From Isoetes taiwanensis (lineage: Eukaryota > Streptophyta > Lycopodiopsida > Isoetales > Isoetaceae), in contig JAJEKV010000006.1 in the NCBI GenBank assembly GCA_021234155.1, positions 6,976,435-7,040,434 on the forward strand: a stretch of DNA of 64,000 nt, in the 5' to 3' direction. The notes beneath the pieces are model-generated. The model saw nothing but the letters and a program-made list of their open reading frames with translations, made no database searches and was not told where the DNA came from. Both the position numbers and the translations under genes were made by a program. Below are positions 33,033-43,230 of this stretch, piece by piece (the first letter of the stretch is position 1; each line of letters begins with the position of its first letter).

Positions 33033-34070
33033 AGTAGGCTCTGTATTAATTCTTTTTTAATGGTTCGCCAACATTTCGACGGTGGAGGTTCCCACCCAGG
33101 TTGGAGTCGCCAAGAAGACTATGGCAGGATTTGTCTTATTCGCCTATACTTCTTATCCGATATGAGCTTGATTCACCTTTTACCATAGAAGTGCATTGAC
33201 AAAAGTTTATCTCTGAGCTCCGGCTTCGGGAATGTGTATCTTGGCCTCAACCATGAAATCATAAAGTTTTGGAGTGGATTCGACTAGTTTTAAGTTTGAA
33301 GAGGCTAATTCCGGGCAAGGGTTTAGGCCTTCATTTATATTTTGCTCTTTCTCATTTTATACACAAGTTTAGCTTTCTTATTCCTGTTGCTTCTCATTTC
33401 GACTCTCATTCTAAGCATTTTATGTAAAGAGAAGATGAAAAAAAAAATGCAATTTGCAGAACCTACAAGAGCCTTTCAAGCACGTTTGATGCTCACAACA
33501 AGGATAGCAATGACCTCGCTTTTGGCTACAGCCAGGTACATGTCACATTTTTGGACCTAGGCAGTAAACTGTCATTCATAGAAGACTGGGAAGAGATCTT
33601 GTAGGTTATGGTATAATGGGTCCTGTGCATTCTTGTATACTTGTTTAAAGCCTATTCCCTTACGTTTTTTGCATGATTACATAAGCCACAATCTCTTTAT
33701 TTGACAATCTTTTTAGTCTTACACTCATTGTGACTTACTAACACAAATGCAGGCACAAGGCATTACAGCTAAGCTTGTTCAACATTAGGAGCTGTTAGTT
33801 TTCCATCCTACTATACGGGAGTTGTTATTCAAAGCTTTCTTGGACCATTCATCATGGCCATGTTGATAGCTTAGATATAGAAAAGAAGTCCATGATTATC
33901 AAAAGAGATGCTAATTTGAATTCTACATAATCCTATTAAAGCACAAATGGAAGGAGGAAGGTAAGTTCATGTTTTTCTAATTTATATTTTGTGTAACTTT
34001 GCAGTAAAGCATAATAACCAGATACTATTCAATTTCCTTTGCCATTGGCTATTGAAGATGTAGTGTCAGC
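33033..34070. other. Probable CACTA interior and flank, no recognisable gene
   Basis: Contains no frame with family resemblance. A hydrophobic 72-codon frame at 33342-33560 is probably incidental. Confidence 0.35.
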
Positions 34071-34075
34071 ATGCA

Positions 34076-34140
34076 TCATTTAGTCTAGTGGTAACACACT
34101 AGGTCTAGCAACTATAGGTCTCGAGTTCAAGACCGCCCAG
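34076..34140 (+). promoter_or_regulatory. tRNA-like Pol III segment (tRNA pseudogene or SINE head)
   Basis: An A-box match TAGTCTAGTGG (34081-34091) and a B-box-like GAGTTCAAGACC (34121-34132) lie at tRNA spacing. The T-arm can pair (GGTCTcGAGTTCAAGACC). The acceptor stem does not pair, so it is not a functional tRNA. It sits about 25 bp outside the end of a copia LTR. Confidence 0.5.
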
Positions 34141-34162
34141 AATTGCACTCTAAGGAATAAAG

Positions 34163-34375
34163 TGACGCAGCAAGACAGAAAGAATGAGAGAGAGAGAAAG
34201 TGTAGTAATCCCAAAGTGAATGTATTATACATGAAGAGTACATGCTCTTATTTACAATAATAATGAAGGGCTAATAAGCAAAGACCCTTTTAGCTCTATG
34301 AGCTATCAATAGACAATGAACTATCAATAGACAAAAGCTAAGATTGTGTGGATGTATTATAAATACATTCCAACA
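34163..34375 (-). repeat. Copia-1 3' LTR
   Basis: On the minus strand the LTR starts TGTTGGAATG at 34375 and is preceded by the polypurine tract TAGGGGGGA (34376-34385), as expected at a 3' LTR. A TATA-like 'tatatttattataaataca' zone and a CT-run (agagagagagaaag on plus) lie inside. The far end is set tentatively at TGACGCAGC (34163), giving 213 bp. The associated RNase H lies beyond the gypsy insertion at 45.8-46.1 kb. Confidence 0.6.
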
Positions 34376-34472
34376 TCCCCCCTACAATCTTTGTCTCTTT
34401 GTAAAACAAAATAAGTAGCATGTACCTTCGAGGGTGAGATCAAATGTATAATGCTGCAAGATATGTCCCCCC

Positions 34473-36926
34473 TGTTGAGGGTAATCCTGGCAAAACCCTC
34501 AACTAGAATGGTTTAGGACCTCCAGGTTGCTTCAGGCAACCACTCTAAACCTAAATCTTGCAAAAACTTCTCACCACAAGCCTGTTAGTACAGCTTTCCC
34601 ATTTCAAGAAAAAACCCTGTTTCCTCTTTTCAATACCAAGCACAAATAACTGGAGAATTTTACTTGGAAAAAGTATGAGTGTGATCCCAACACTTGATAT
34701 TAAAAGAGTGCAAAATCCTTTTTGAAGTCAGACAGTTCTAGATACTTGAAAAATCTATGCCTGACCTAGTCAAAAATTGGTCAATACTCTCGGCAGAGAG
34801 CAGAAATTCTCAAATGTTTTGTGAGATATTATTTTTGATCTGGGACAACTGGGACTGATCTAATTGTTCTTGTAGGTAAAGTGCAACACCTTTTTTGGGG
34901 TTTACTTTGAATGCTGAATGAACAGAGAGTAATTTACCACTGACAGACTGTGTTTTTGATGACAGAGATATTTATTTATATGTTTTTGTTTTCCCGAGAG
35001 ACGAATAGAAGAGAATTACCGAGGTTTTGATAATAACATATGGATTTGAACCTTTGCTAGAGAGTTTTGTAGCGAAAAAAGATAGGTTCTTTTTTGACTC
35101 TTATCAGATAGCTAGGACTTAGCTTTGACAAATATTTATATGTTTTATGTTTTCTTAGAATGCAAGATGACTATTCTTATGAAGCCTAAGTAGGATCTTT
35201 CTAATATGCAGTAGAAAAAAAACTAGAACAATATTTAGCAGATATGCATAACTTTCTTGAAAAGGAAGTTGAGAAAAGGAAATTTTACCAAAGTCGGATT
35301 TTCATTCACTTAACAAATCATACAGGCGTTCCACATAACTTCAAATAACTCACAATTCAGAGTCAATAATACTTAGGGATCGGACGGAATAATTGGTCAC
35401 TTTTTTTGCTCAATCAAGTAAATTGATGCAGCAAGGAAGGTCGAATTCACAAGCAGAAGATCGTATTGACATGTATTTCGCATCCACAATCTCCCAAATG
35501 CGCAAAAGCCCTTGAAATTTCCTGGGTCGATTTGCCCCTTTTTGAAAATGCTTGGTTCTGTTCCAATTCTTGCAAGATCCAAGCGGATTTATCCGATCAT
35601 TTAGCACATGTTTGGAGTTCTTGGGATCACTCAAGTTAAATCGGGAGGGTACAGTCATGATTAGGTAGTTCCCAGCTACTAAAAATCCGTTTCTTGGCCT
35701 GCAAATCTTAGGGTTCTTGTTTTTCTTGTGAAGAAATATCCCTGGGCGGAATGGAAAAAGAAGCCAAGGTATAAATATAGATCCATTGACCAGTCTTCTG
35801 ATTACGTGGTCTCCTCCCACGCCAAGCTCGGCTCGTGTTTCGACTTGGCATGCCAGGGGGGACGCCACTTGGCAGAGGATGAGAGGGTAGATAAATGGGG
35901 GGGGTAGATGTAGGTAGGTTTTATCATTTTTTCAAAAAAGGCACGCGCCCCAAGAAGGCCATTTAGAAGGTCGATATAACCTCTTTTTTCAAAAATGTTT
36001 GTGCCAGGTGGCATGTTTTCATGTGGGCTACCAGATAGTATCATCAAATTTTCAAATGGAATACTTTGATTTTTTGGGAAAAAAAGAAATGACTAAGCAT
36101 GGGGCTTGGTGAGGTGGCAAAAATGGTGAAGATGTGGCACTTAAGGGTTGGTAACCATCTTTTCCCTAGTCAAAAATGATGATGATTTTTTTTTTTTTTT
36201 GGTGAAGTGGCATGAAGTATGGATGATATGGGTGACACGTGTGATATGAATGGTGAAGTGGAATTATGAATGATGAAGTGGATGTTTGTATCTTTTGCAA
36301 TTTCTTTTGACATGAAATGCTACTAGGGAGCTCATTTCTTGCATAGTTGGACATGTCTTGCTTTTGTCCTTCTTTTGTAAGACCTAGTAAGTATAACTCT
36401 AGGTACTTTTGAAATGAATTCATGAGGCTCCCTAATGCTTGACTTTGGTGAGTGGGTGGATGGAGCATGGAGTGTGTGTTTCATTTGACTAGGGAAAAAA
36501 ATGTTACCAACACCATAGTATGTAATGAGAGGAGATGGAAATGTGGAAAAAAAAGAAGGCTAGACATGGAATGGAGAGAACGACTCAAGATATAGAATGA
36601 AAAAGAATGGCTAGGCAATTCTTTAAGAACTTTAGAATATCAACTTCAATGCTCAAATCAGAAATGTCATACCAAGTTGTGATCTTGCAAATCTTCAATA
36701 GGGCTTCAAATTTAGTAACTTGCCTTGTGACCTTCCATTTAGCCAAAATACTCCTTTGATGTTTTCTCAAGTGAATGTCCTTCTTTGGTTCTTCAAGTCC
36801 TTGTGTCTTTTGTAGCTTTTTGAAAGATCTTCAAAGTTGCAACTTCAAATACTCCTTATGTGCTTATTGAACCATGTATTTGGAAATGCTAATGGTTCTT
36901 CCATCTTTGCCATGAGTGGCAAAGCA
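34473..36926 (-). repeat. Gypsy 3' LTR
   Basis: 2454-bp LTR, starting TGTTGAGGGT on the plus strand and ending AAAGCA. The first 31 bp form a hairpin (GTTGAGGGT at 34474-34482 pairs with ACCCTCAAC at 34495-34503). The other end holds CTTTGCCA-TGAG-TGGCAAAG (36905-36924). Short frames inside (for example 35410-35868 and 36166-36468) recur in the other LTR and are not genes. Confidence 0.88.
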
Positions 36927-37764
36927 TCATGCTAAAAAAAGAAGAGGGGTGGTTGGTTCTCCGACTTCTCAAGACATTAATTCCTTCTTGCAAAGATGCG
37001 AGAATATTGCCATGATGGATGGAATGAATGGCAATTATGGGAGAAGATGTTTGGAAAGCAAGTTTATATGAAAGCAAGCCTTGAGTGTGTCAGATGATAA
37101 TGAATGAACAAGAAGGTGAACTGTAATGACAAAGACAAGAATCGGGGTTCAACATCTAGTCGCCATGTGGTGATATGGTGGCAGCTTTTTCTGGGATATG
37201 AAAGTATACTCAGGGCAGAGTAGAAAAATGATGAAGTATGAATGGTGGACTACTCTTGAGCAGAATGGAAGGTTTATGAATGAAGAGCAGAGGGTGTACC
37301 TGTTATACAAAATAAATTAAGGTTAGCATAAAATCTTTCGGCCCGGTGGTGGAAGTGAAGACAGCATGCTCATCAAGGTGAATGGATGAGAAGTGAATAA
37401 AGGTGTAAGGTGAAATCAAGAGGGTGGTCCTGCATGGCAAAGTATAATATTAGGAGGGAACAACCTGAGCCTCATGTACTTGTAGCCTTGAAATAAACAT
37501 TTTCTGCAACTTCACATTAGAACCAAGGACATTAATTTATCAATTGCTATAAATGAACTAACTTAAAATAAATCAGCACTAAAGGAACAATACCTATTGC
37601 ATTTGCAAAGAATCCTTTTATCTGACACACTGCCTATTCTATTTATCAATTGCTATAAATGAACTAACTTAAGATAAATCAGTGCTTTAAGAGTAATACC
37701 TATTGCCTTTGCAAAAAAACTTTTATCTAACACACTGCCTACTCTAACATCTATACAACAAAGT
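36927..37764 (-). other. Gypsy non-coding region between integrase and 3' LTR
   Basis: No coding potential. A 107-bp tandem duplication (starts 37534 and 37641, word atttatcaattgctataaat) lies near the integrase end. The plus strand next to the LTR is purine-rich (aaaaaaagaagaggggtgg), the wrong strand for a polypurine primer of a minus-strand element. Confidence 0.55.
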
Positions 37765-40330
37765 TTATTCAAATAGACTAAGGGCAACATGTTGCTGCCA
37801 ATACCTCTTAAGATGTAGAATGTTGATAGGATTTGGTAAGATTCTTCCTTCTGGTATAGACTTCAACCAATATGAATCTTGGCCTGCTGGTCCTGTAACT
37901 TCAAAAGGTCCTTCCCACAGCTCTTCAAATTTGCTAGCACAGTCTTCCTTTGCCTTATTCCATTTTAGGACTAGCTCTCCATCTTTCAAGGTACCTTGCA
38001 ATTTGTGTGCTGCTTTGAAGGCTGCTAGATCTTTAGCCTTTTTTAATAGTATAGCATTTTCAGCTTCATATCTATGCTCTTCTAGTTGCATAAGCCGTAC
38101 ACACCTTTCTTCAAGTGCTTCCCCTATTTCCAAATTTAATTTCAAAGCCATTCTCAAGGATGGAAGCTCAAGCTCTACTGGAATGATAGACTCTATCCCA
38201 TAAACTAGACTAAAAGGTGTATGTTTGGTCGAGGTTTTAGTTGTAGTTCTCAGAAGCCCACGAGAGCATCATGCAACCTCAAATGCCAATCCTTTTTGAG
38301 ACACTAATAGTCTTTTTTGAGGATAGTTTTGAGCACTTTGTTAGTGGATTTCTCGACCATTACCTTGGGGATAGTAGGATGAACTCTTAGAATGTCTTAC
38401 TTTGAGAGTTGCTAGCAATGTAGCTATAACATCATTCAGAAACTGGCTGCCTCTATCAGATATAAGTTTGAAGGGGACACAAATCCGCACGAGATATTTT
38501 CATGGATGAACCTAGCAATTGGTATAAGCATTTGCTTGTCTCGGGGGGAGTAGCTTCAGCCCATTTTGTAAAATAATCAGTAGCTACAAGAATATACTGG
38601 TGCTGTGCAGAAGAAGGTGGATCTACAGGTCCTATGAAATCAAGTCCCCAGACTTGGAAGGGTCCTGGAGAAGTTATGGCGATTAAAGGGTACTGGTTGA
38701 AGAATTCTTCTACCAAAAATTTGGCATTTATGGCAGCATTTGATTGTTTCATAGCAGTCCTTGAAGAGAGTTGGCCAATAATAACCAGCCCTCAAGATTT
38801 TTTTTGCTGTAGTATCTGCAGCAAAATGTCCACCACATACTCCTTCATGACATGCTTCTAATACTAACTTAGCTTCTTCTTCATCAACACACCTCAAAAT
38901 GATACCCTCTTTGTCATACCTGCATAACACATTATCTATTAGCTTGAACTTATTGCATTTTTCCTTGAACCTTCTTTTTTGGTTGGAGTTGAGTTCTTCT
39001 GGCATCTCATTTGATTCCAAATATCTTCTTATATTCGCTTGCCAATCTGCCTCCTGCACAAGGTTTACATTAGCACCTGCATCATCTTGAACCTCATGAG
39101 TCAACCCTTCTTCATCTTCCTGCTCAAACAAAATATTAGTCAAATATGTACTGGGATCATTTACCAAATTAATCACTTTAATAGCAATATCATATTCTTG
39201 AATCTTACAAGCCCATCTGCATATCTTGGCCTTAGGCTGTTTTTTTGAGAACAACAAAGACAAAGGATTTTGCTTCATATACACCCGAGTATGACTGTTT
39301 TGGATAAGATGTCCTTGTCTATCAATCAAAAACATAAGACCTCTTTGCACTTTTCTCGAGCCTTGGGTACCTCATTTCAAAGATTAGACCAAATCTTGCT
39401 AGAAAAAGTTACCACCCCTTCGTCTTGCAATAAAACCAACCCTACTGACTCTTTTTGTTATAATTGATATAAGCTTTCAAAAAGGTTTAGTTGCATCGGG
39501 GAGGTTTTAAAAGTGCGTAAGGAGATGGCTTGTATAATAATTGTCGAAGGCAAGTTGGCAAGTCCGAGTCCACTCTACCATGATTAACTTACTCTCATGC
39601 TTGGTGTATTTGCCTACCTTGGTGAGATCAGATATAGGAGCTACAAGATTAGAGAAGTGAGGAACATACATTCTTAAAAAACTTACCATACCTAGGAAAC
39701 TTTTTACTTCCTTAACAGGTTTTTTGGTGATGCAAGCTTTTTTAATGCTTCCACTTTGCTCTCACCACTTGAATCCCTTTTTAGAGGAGATCTCATGCCC
39801 TAACAATCCTCCCTTAGAGCATAGAAATACACATTTTTTAGGGTTTAAACTCACTCCTCCCTTCCCCGCACATGCCACATATCTTAGTTAGATAATTGAA
39901 ATGATCTCTCAAGGCTGATCCCAAAAACAGAGATCATCAAGAAAAACTCTAAAAGCAAAGCAGGAGGCATATCCTTGAATATAGTATCCATTGTTCTTTG
40001 AAAAGTTCTTTGGAGCATTCATCAAACCAAAAGGCATTCTCTTCATAGCAAAAGTTCCCCATGGAGTGATGAAAGCTATTTTTGGTTGATCTTCTAGCTT
40101 AACACTAAATTTGGTTGAATCTCGAGAAGCCATCCAAAAAGAGTATGTCTCTTTCCCCGCAATAAAGATGTAAAACCTCTTTCAAAAAAAGAGGGTAGCA
40201 GTCTTTTAACAAATGGCCTTGTTCAAATCTCTCAGAATCAATACAAATTTCGATAGTTTTGTTCTTTTTTTTTTCAACAGGCACAATGCATGATAACCAT
40301 TCTCGGATTTGAAATTTCGGTGATCACACC
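37765..40330 (-). pseudogene. Gypsy pol, second part: reverse transcriptase, RNase H, integrase
   Basis: On the minus strand: RT palm (FITPWGTFAMKRMPFGLMNA, 40070-40010; FLDDL, the catalytic FxDD, near 39925), RT thumb (FLRMYVPHFSNLVAPIS, 39680-39630), the end of the usual RNase H (KICRWACKIQEYDIAIK, near 39225-39175), integrase zinc region (ACHEGVCGGHFAADTTAKKI ... CCHKCQ, 38860-38760), integrase core start (GPFQVWGLDFIGPVDPP, YFTKWAEA, 38670-38540) and a chromodomain-free C-terminal segment (FEELWEGPFEVTGP, ILHLKRYWQ, 37930-37790). At least four frameshifts or stops separate these blocks. Confidence 0.82.
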
Positions 40331-40619
40331 GCATCTTTCATTTTAGTAACTCCTCTCTAATCAAGTCTAGCAAGGCCACATTAATCCTTCTTAGTTTTTG
40401 CATCATTGTGGGCTGACGCCTTCCTTAATTTTTATTTCAAATTCACAAATGTTTTTATCAACACCAATCGGGTTCATTATAATCCCATGCAAAAACATCT
40501 TTCCATTCTTTGAAGAAATCTATTACCATGCATTCACTCTTTTCCTCAAACATATCACCAACATAAAGAGTTCTTTCTTGTCCATTTTTTTTCTATCTTA
40601 ATTTCTCTAACCTGTTTTT

Positions 40620-41813
40620 CACTACTAGCATTGATTACCAATATAGGATGTAGCTGTTTGAGTTCTTCTTCCTCCAATTCTTCCTCCTTGATAGCACCTT
40701 TCGCCAAATGTTCGAAAGCAAAACACTCTTACACAAGGTATCAGCCTCTTCATTGAACTTTCTTGTGACATGAAGTAGCTCCCCCGGGATGTAAATGTTG
40801 ATAGTTCCCCTAGTGCTTGATCCCTAAGCATAATCATCTCTTCATTTTTTGTTTGATATTCCCCAAAATTTGCCTCGCATACAAGCCGAGAGTCTCCAAA
40901 TACAATGATGTCAAGAACACCTAAGTGCTTAGCCTCTTGTAGCCCAGCTATCAAAGCTTTATATTCAGCCATGTTAGAAGTAGCGTTTTGATGAATTTCG
41001 CCAACTTTTGCCATTAGTTTGCTTGACCTGTCCTTAAGAATGGCGTGAGAAGAAGCTATACTCAATTTCTTAGAGACACCACCATCAAACCATAAATAAG
41101 CAAAGTTTATTCCACGGTGTACATTGCATACCTTAATTGGACTTGTGTCCACCCCCATATTGGTCATGGTAACTTCATATACCCCAAGTTGATTGGATAT
41201 CAACACATCTTCTTCAATGAAGTTAAAAGAATCAAACTCCCCAAGCTTATTGTAGATAACAACTGTTTTTCTTCCATGAGTTATGGTACATTCCCCTTTT
41301 GACCAAACAGGTCTGGCATCTACTGTTGACAGCCATCTCCTTCCTAGAAGTAAATCATAAATATCTGCTTTTTCATCCATTCCTTCAAATGAAACCACAA
41401 CAAAATTAGCGTACCACAACAATTCCTTCAATATCTATTGGTACTTTACTTACAATCCCTATGGGATTAATTCTTGAATTAGAGAAAGATTTCAGTACCA
41501 TAGGAGCTTTCTTGTCTACCTCTAAGCCACATTGTTTCATCACATGATGTGGCATAACATTTAGAGGTGATCCCCCATCCAACAATACCTTAGACAAAGC
41601 TTTCTTCCCAATGTTGGCTGCACATGTGAAGGCACCAGGATCATGTTCATCTTGTACTAGCATTTGCTCCTCAATGTGATTTGTAAACGCAATTTGTTCC
41701 TCTTGTGTGAGACAAACCTGTTCATCTTGAGTCAAGTTAAGCATCTTCTTTCTATAAGTGGGTGCAATCCTTAATAATGTGAGCAAATCTACACTAACTT
41801 TAGAATTTTTCAT
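40620..41813 (-). pseudogene. Gypsy pol, first part: protease and an extra RNase H domain upstream of RT
   Basis: Frame 41813-41406 holds the aspartic protease active site (KVLLDGGSPLNVMP, about 41600) and frame 41431-40625 its continuation (DLLLGRRWLSTVDARPVW). Then comes an RNase H-like domain with all four acidic positions: YLWFDGG (about 41090), NMAEYKALIAGLQEA (about 40970), VFGDSRLV (about 40900) and, after a one-base shift near 40780, HVTRKFNEEADTL (about 40770-40735). The reverse transcriptase begins only after this, below 40330. In the Tat group of plant gypsy elements a second RNase H is usually described between the first RNase H and integrase, so its position here is unexpected. 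Confidence 0.75.
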
Positions 41814-42020
41814 AAGTACTTCAAAGTCATCACCATCTTTATCTTTTTTTTAGGAATTTCGACAAGGCACGGGAGGTACAAGTCGCTTACCATCTTGTGC
41901 GGGTTGCTTGTTTTCACTCATTTTACCTTTAACAAATAGCTTAGCTTCTATTTCTTCTTGAGATAACCCCTTGTCTTTCATTTCCCTTGTATGCACTGAC
42001 CATAATTTCTTCCCTGTTCT

Positions 42021-43196
42021 TCAAATTTCTGATAAATCTGATAGGATAGCTAGCTTCAGACAAATATTTGACAGGAGCAGTAGGCTCAGAGTTTTGGCTT
42101 TCTCCTGTCTTGCAAAATACTCTTTAACACTACATCTGTCTTCATAATGTCCTGTAGCTTTACAAAAGGCACAAACAGGACACTCTTTTCCATAATGGCC
42201 TCTCTTGTTGCATTTGAGGCATATCCTGTACCAACAAACATCAGAAGAATGTGTTTCTCTCATACAATGTGCACAAGGGGGATAGCTTTTTCTTTCAGGT
42301 CTAGATGCTTTCAATTCTTGAAGTTGCTTGGTGACCTCAAGTAAAGCCTCAGCAACTTTGTCAATCTCTGCCTTGGTAGTAGCAGCAGTACTGTCTGATT
42401 CTTCAGCTGCCTTGGGTTTCTTCTTATCTTTTTGTATAGCATATACTGGTATAGCATCAGCACCCATATATTCCTGTTCAAAATCTGGGAAGAAAGGATC
42501 ATTAGTGGTATGAGTATCATCTGGTAAATAGGAAAGCACATCAGCAATCTCAATGGCCTTGTTAAAAGCTTTATGGATGGTTGCAAACCCCTCCTGTTTG
42601 TAAATCTTTAGCATCTTCCTGTGTACTCTTGATCTACCAGTCAGACCCCTTATGAAAGATGCAACAAGGTGTAAGGTATGGTTAGGTACTTGATTAGTTT
42701 GGCATTTTGTTAAGTACACATGAAATCTTTCCACATATTGGTGAACAGTCTCACCATTTCTAATATGAAAGGTTTGTAATTCAAAAATGAGATCTTGAGG
42801 GTCATAAACCTTACCGAATCTAGATAAAAACCTTTTGACAATTTCATCCCATGTGTTGATACCATCACTTATCACATACTCCAACCAAGCCCTTACTTCA
42901 TCATTTTTGAAGCACTTCTTGAATTCAGCAAACTTAGTCCCTTTCTTGTGTCCGTATTCTTGATAATATTCATCAAAGATCTTAAGAAAGTTGTTAGCAC
43001 TCATGCTAGAATCAAATGTAGGAAACAGAATAGGGACATTGAGTTCAAAGTATTGAGCAGGCATACTAGCATTGAGATTTACTGACTTATTCAGATGTAC
43101 AGATACACCTTGAGGAGTAGCTTGTGTTTCTGTATTGTCTTGTACCTCAGCATGGTCGGATGTTTCAGCATTTCGTCTAGGAGCCATAGTTCCCAA
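42021..43196 (-). CDS. Gypsy gag protein, 391 aa
   Basis: Intact frame starting 34 bp inside the 5' LTR. Residues about 50-230 match the retrotrans_gag capsid domain (FEL..PILFPTFDSSMSANNFL, WDEIVKRFLSRFGK, FHIRNGETVHQYVERFHVYL). A Glu/Lys-rich linker follows. The C-terminal part carries three CCHC zinc knuckles of the C-x2-C-x4-H-x4-C type (CAHC...H...C, CLKC...H...C, CAFC...H...C) at about residues 312-362, which bind element RNA. The start MGTMAPRRN is the first ATG after the primer-site region. Confidence 0.85.
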   Translation of the reverse strand: MGTMAPRRNAETSDHAEVQDNTETQATPQGVSVHLNKSVNLNASMPAQYFELNVPILFPTFDSSMSANNFLKIFDEYYQEYGHKKGTKFAEFKKCFKNDEVRAWLEYVISDGINTWDEIVKRFLSRFGKVYDPQDLIFELQTFHIRNGETVHQYVERFHVYLTKCQTNQVPNHTLHLVASFIRGLTGRSRVHRKMLKIYKQEGFATIHKAFNKAIEIADVLSYLPDDTHTTNDPFFPDFEQEYMGADAIPVYAIQKDKKKPKAAEESDSTAATTKAEIDKVAEALLEVTKQLQELKASRPERKSYPPCAHCMRETHSSDVCWYRICLKCNKRGHYGKECPVCAFCKATGHYEDRCSVKEYFARQEKAKTLSLLLLSNICLKLAILSDLSEI

Positions 43197-43230
43197 GAAC
43201 CAGGTTGGATCTCGGTAGGAGCCTCCAAGA

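Noticed and set aside
34057-34065. Right terminus of the CACTA element (gatgtagtg)
   Set aside because: Only the last five bases match the inverse of the left terminus, and the 3-bp flanks (ata and tca) do not match.
34473-36926. ORFs such as 35410-35868 and 36166-36468
   Set aside because: They recur in the other LTR with frame differences and resemble no protein; they are LTR sequence.
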